DNA of 64,000 bases. Source: CBFDBF01 sp050304615 (GTDB lineage: Bacteria > Pseudomonadota > Gammaproteobacteria > Chromatiales > Chromatiaceae). The notes under the pieces are model-generated. The model was not told where the DNA came from. It made no database searches and saw nothing but the letters and a program-made list of their open reading frames with translations. The stretch is taken from assembly GCA_050304615.1 (NCBI GenBank), contig JBNLDW010000016.1:16514-80513 (forward strand), read 5' to 3'. The translations under genes were made by a program, and so were the position numbers. Below are positions 62,002 through 64,000 of this stretch, one piece after another (within the stretch, counting starts at the first letter, position 1; every line of letters starts with the position of its first letter).

Positions 62002-62676
62002 TCAGTGAATCTCTGCTACATCGTTAAATGAAATTGATCCCAATCCTTCTAGATTGAGCGCCAGACCCTGACCAGGCGCTCCGACACTGACGCTACTCAC
62101 CCTGGCTTCAAGCAGTGTGTAAGGGGCAATATTCTCACCATCCACAACCCCCTCAGCAGTGACGTAGTAGTTACCTGTTGGGGCATAATCGCCACTGTCC
62201 ATAGTGCCGTCCCAGCTAAACTGGGTCTGTCCGGCGGTGAGGGTACCGAGACCCATCTCCCTGACCAGAACCCCGGAAGAGTTGTGTATGCGCACCACCA
62301 CATCACTGGCAGACATGTCCATATCGACTACACCATTAAGGGTGCTGCCGGTAGCGTAGTAGCCAATATCGGATGGGATCAGCACACTTCGACCCACCAG
62401 ATTGGCCGCCTGCAACGTCTGATCGGAGAGCAATGAAGTAGCAAGACCATCAAACGAGTTGTTTAGCTCATCAATTCCAGAAACGGTGGCAAACTGTGAG
62501 ATCTGGGTAGCCAACTCGGTGTTCTCCATCGGCTTGAATGGGTCTTGATGTGTCAGCTCAGTGACCATCAAATTCATAAAATCCTTTATCCCCATCTTGT
62601 CGCCATCATCAGGTTTAAGATCCCTGGATAGGCCCAAATTCTGAAAGAGATCATCTGTACTGTTAATAACACTCAT
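62002..62676 (-). CDS. flgD: Flagellar hook scaffold protein FlgD
   Basis: A 224-residue hook-capping protein: KMGIKDFMNLMVTELTHQDP, ENTELATQISQFATVSGIDEL and two Ig/tudor-like FlgD domains (SWDGTMDSGDYAPTGNYYVTA). Confidence 0.96.
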   Translation of the reverse strand: MSVINSTDDLFQNLGLSRDLKPDDGDKMGIKDFMNLMVTELTHQDPFKPMENTELATQISQFATVSGIDELNNSFDGLATSLLSDQTLQAANLVGRSVLIPSDIGYYATGSTLNGVVDMDMSASDVVVRIHNSSGVLVREMGLGTLTAGQTQFSWDGTMDSGDYAPTGNYYVTAEGVVDGENIAPYTLLEARVSSVSVGAPGQGLALNLEGLGSISFNDVAEIH

Positions 62677-62690
62677 GGTTTAACTCCTCT

Positions 62691-63104
62691 CTATCTACCC
62701 ATCTGTAGGGTGGCTGACAGCAACTGCTTGGCCGCATTGATCACTTCCACGTTGCTCTGGTAGGAGCGGGAAGCAGAGATCATGTTGGACATCTCTTCCA
62801 CCATGTTGACGTTGGGACGAAAGATATAGCCATCCTCATTCGCCTTTGGATGATTCGGTGCATACTCCATCCGCAGTGGTTCCTTACTCTCGACCACCCC
62901 GGCAAGCCTCACACCAACCGCCGTATCGTCCGGGTTCATTTGGTTTAGGGTGGCCTGAAATACTGGATGGCGCGCCCGATAGGTCTGGTTGATACTGCTA
63001 CTGACACTATCGATATTGGCCATGTTGCTGGCCACCAGATTAAGTCTTAGATTCTGGGCGCTCATGGCAGATGCGGCGGTATCGAAAATCTTAAACATTG
63101 ACAT
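62691..63104 (-). CDS. flgC: Flagellar proximal rod protein FlgC
   Basis: A 137-residue rod protein: MSMFKIFDTAASAMSAQNLRL, NMANIDSVSS and VNMVEEMSNMISASRSYQSN. AAGAGG before the ATG, two bases after the flgB stop region. Confidence 0.97.
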   Translation of the reverse strand: MSMFKIFDTAASAMSAQNLRLNLVASNMANIDSVSSSINQTYRARHPVFQATLNQMNPDDTAVGVRLAGVVESKEPLRMEYAPNHPKANEDGYIFRPNVNMVEEMSNMISASRSYQSNVEVINAAKQLLSATLQMGR

Positions 63105-63106
63105 GA

Positions 63107-63496
63107 TTACTGACCTCTTATGGCTGTCATTAAGCCTTTGATCCTGCCGCTTAGAAACTGCAGGCTCGCCTGATACTCCAAGGCGTTGGCGGCAAATTCT
63201 GTATGCTCTAGCTGGGTGTCCACAGTGTTGCCATCCAGGGATGGCTGACTTGGAACCCGATACTTCATCTGACTGGGAGGCACCAGGCCTGCCTCAGGCT
63301 GAATGTGGCCCGGCTGCGTGGTCTTTAACCGAGTAACCTGCCCCGCCTCTTGTTGCAGCAACTCGCGAAAATCGAAGTCACGTGCCTTGTAGCCCGGGGT
63401 ATCTGCATTGGCTATATTGGCGGCCAGCACTTCGGCACGCCTACCCCGCAGTTTCAGGGCCTGCTCATGTATTCCAAATGCATCATCAAGTCTCAT
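63107..63496 (-). CDS. flgB: Flagellar proximal rod protein FlgB
   Basis: A 129-residue rod protein and first gene of the flg block: FGIHEQALKLRGRRAEVLA, NIANADTPGYKARDFDF. GGAG lies 12 bases before the ATG at 63496, and a sigma-54 promoter lies about 40 bases upstream. Confidence 0.97.
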   Translation of the reverse strand: MRLDDAFGIHEQALKLRGRRAEVLAANIANADTPGYKARDFDFRELLQQEAGQVTRLKTTQPGHIQPEAGLVPPSQMKYRVPSQPSLDGNTVDTQLEHTEFAANALEYQASLQFLSGRIKGLMTAIRGQ

Positions 63497-63533
63497 TTTG
63501 CCTGCTCCAGATAGTCTTTCTCACCACCTCTAC

Positions 63534-63549
63534 AGCAGGCATCGTGCCA
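63534..63549 (-). promoter_or_regulatory. Sigma-54 (RpoN) promoter of the flg operon
   Basis: TGGCACGATGCCTGCT on the minus strand matches TGGCACR-N4-TTGCW with GG and GC at the exact 10-base offset of -24/-12 elements; only the first T of the -12 box differs. Its predicted start is about 25-30 bases before the flgB ATG. Confidence 0.8.
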
Positions 63550-63795
63550 ACCCGGTAGAAAAGCTAGCCTTAGGTGTGCTGGCAACATGGGTAGATGCCA
63601 TATAACTATTTGTTTTTTATCTACTATTACTCATGGAATAAACTGAGAGAGGGGGGATGAAAATGGTTTCAAAGGCCCAGCAAAAGACCCAATTGGTTAA
63701 TTGCTTTCAACCGACAAACGGCAAACAGTATCCGCTGTAGCGGCAAGCAGAGTCCGCCAGATGGACGAAACTATTACATTATGGTTGGGGGCATT

Positions 63796-63876
63796 GCTGT
63801 CCCACAAACCTTTATTTCAACGCTAAGGCGCAGAGACGCGAAGAACGCAAAGGTTATATCTGTTTGAATACAAGCT
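63796..63876 (-). repeat. Dispersed repeat copy C, without internal module
   Basis: Reverse complement of the repeat at 48177-48287; at the corresponding point it has CGTCTCTGCGC (63829-63839 region) instead of the 41-bp module. Together with 48177 it shows a filled and an empty form. Confidence 0.8.
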
Positions 63877-63913
63877 AGTATTTCTTAGCGACCATTGCGT
63901 CTTGGCGTCTTCG

Positions 63914-63955
63914 CCTACAGGGAAGTAGGCGAGGGGCGTGAGCATGGAGTGGAAG
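63914..63955 (+). repeat. Second copy of the 42-bp inserted module
   Basis: CCTACAGGGAAGTAGG through GGAGTGGAAG matches 48215-48255 except at a few positions. It is preceded by CTTCG and followed by CTTTGCG, the same context as the first copy, and sits in a TTGCGTCTTGGCGTC repeat arm. It opens with a CTAC-N6-GTAG inverted repeat. Confidence 0.8.
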
Positions 63956-64000
63956 CTTTGCGCTAAATAATGCGAATCCATGTTTCCATCTCAATGGTTA

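Larger units (their letters stand above)
63497..64000. other. Intergenic region upstream of flgB, up to the window edge
   Basis: A 504-base region without a supported gene. It holds the flgB sigma-54 promoter (63534-63549) and a dispersed repeat copy with an inserted module at 63796-63970. Confidence 0.6.

Overview
The window reads as chromosomal DNA of a motile, sulfide-oxidising gammaproteobacterium of the Chromatiales/Thiotrichales type. The grounds are a Tat-exported flavocytochrome c sulfide dehydrogenase (fccAB), several c-type cytochromes, the EF-P/EpmA/EpmB modification set, gammaproteobacterial gene orders (rpsP-rimM-trmD-rplS, flgBCDEFGHIJKL) and a FimX-like protein. The species is not identified. 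No tRNA, rRNA, CRISPR array or complete insertion sequence was recognised.

Layout. 1-3.6 kb: truncated yceI, a cytochrome b561, a 41-residue lysine-rich mini-protein, and epmA-efp divergent from epmB. 3.9-11.1 kb: signalling genes, namely a possible PilZ-like protein, a degenerate REC-PAS-GGDEF-EAL (FimX-type) protein, a 5'-nucleotidase, a GAF-GGDEF protein with a broken active site but intact I-site, and an HDOD protein. 11.3-20.3 kb: nadA, then a redox block with an NnrS-like membrane protein, DUF2249, hemerythrin, tetrahaem NapC/NirT cytochrome, an ankyrin protein, fccA, fccB, a dihaem cytochrome c, a CBS-pair protein and a small exported coiled-coil protein. 20.4-24.3 kb: a chemoreceptor with a CXXCH haem motif, a spore-photoproduct-lyase-like radical SAM protein and small unknowns.

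24.4-36.9 kb is a phosphate block. It holds a Na/Pi cotransporter with UspA; an archaeal-type phosphoglycerate mutase paired with a 2-phosphoglycerate kinase; and, divergently, pstS-phoU-pstC-pstA-pstB1-pstB2-phoB-phoR behind a three-repeat Pho box. Two features stand out. PhoU is fused to a catalytically dead low-molecular-weight phosphatase/arsenate-reductase domain. The two PstB ATPases carry complementary defects, which predicts an asymmetric heterodimer.

37-48 kb: a small unknown protein, a voltage-gated-type K+ channel with RCK domains plus a stand-alone RCK protein, an ankyrin lipoprotein, yciA, sbcB, a membrane hydrolase, the ffh / rpsP-rimM-trmD-rplS translation cluster and a CcsA-like protein. 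48.4-63.5 kb: flagellar genes, all on the minus strand, in two blocks (fliC-flaG-fliD-fliS-fliT and flgBCDEFGHIJKL), the latter behind a good sigma-54 promoter. Two intergenic regions (about 48.2 and 63.9 kb) carry copies of a dispersed repeat, each interrupted by the same roughly 42-bp module.

The c-di-GMP-type, phosphate, sulfide and motility genes fit a chemolithotroph moving in redox gradients; this last reading is inference.
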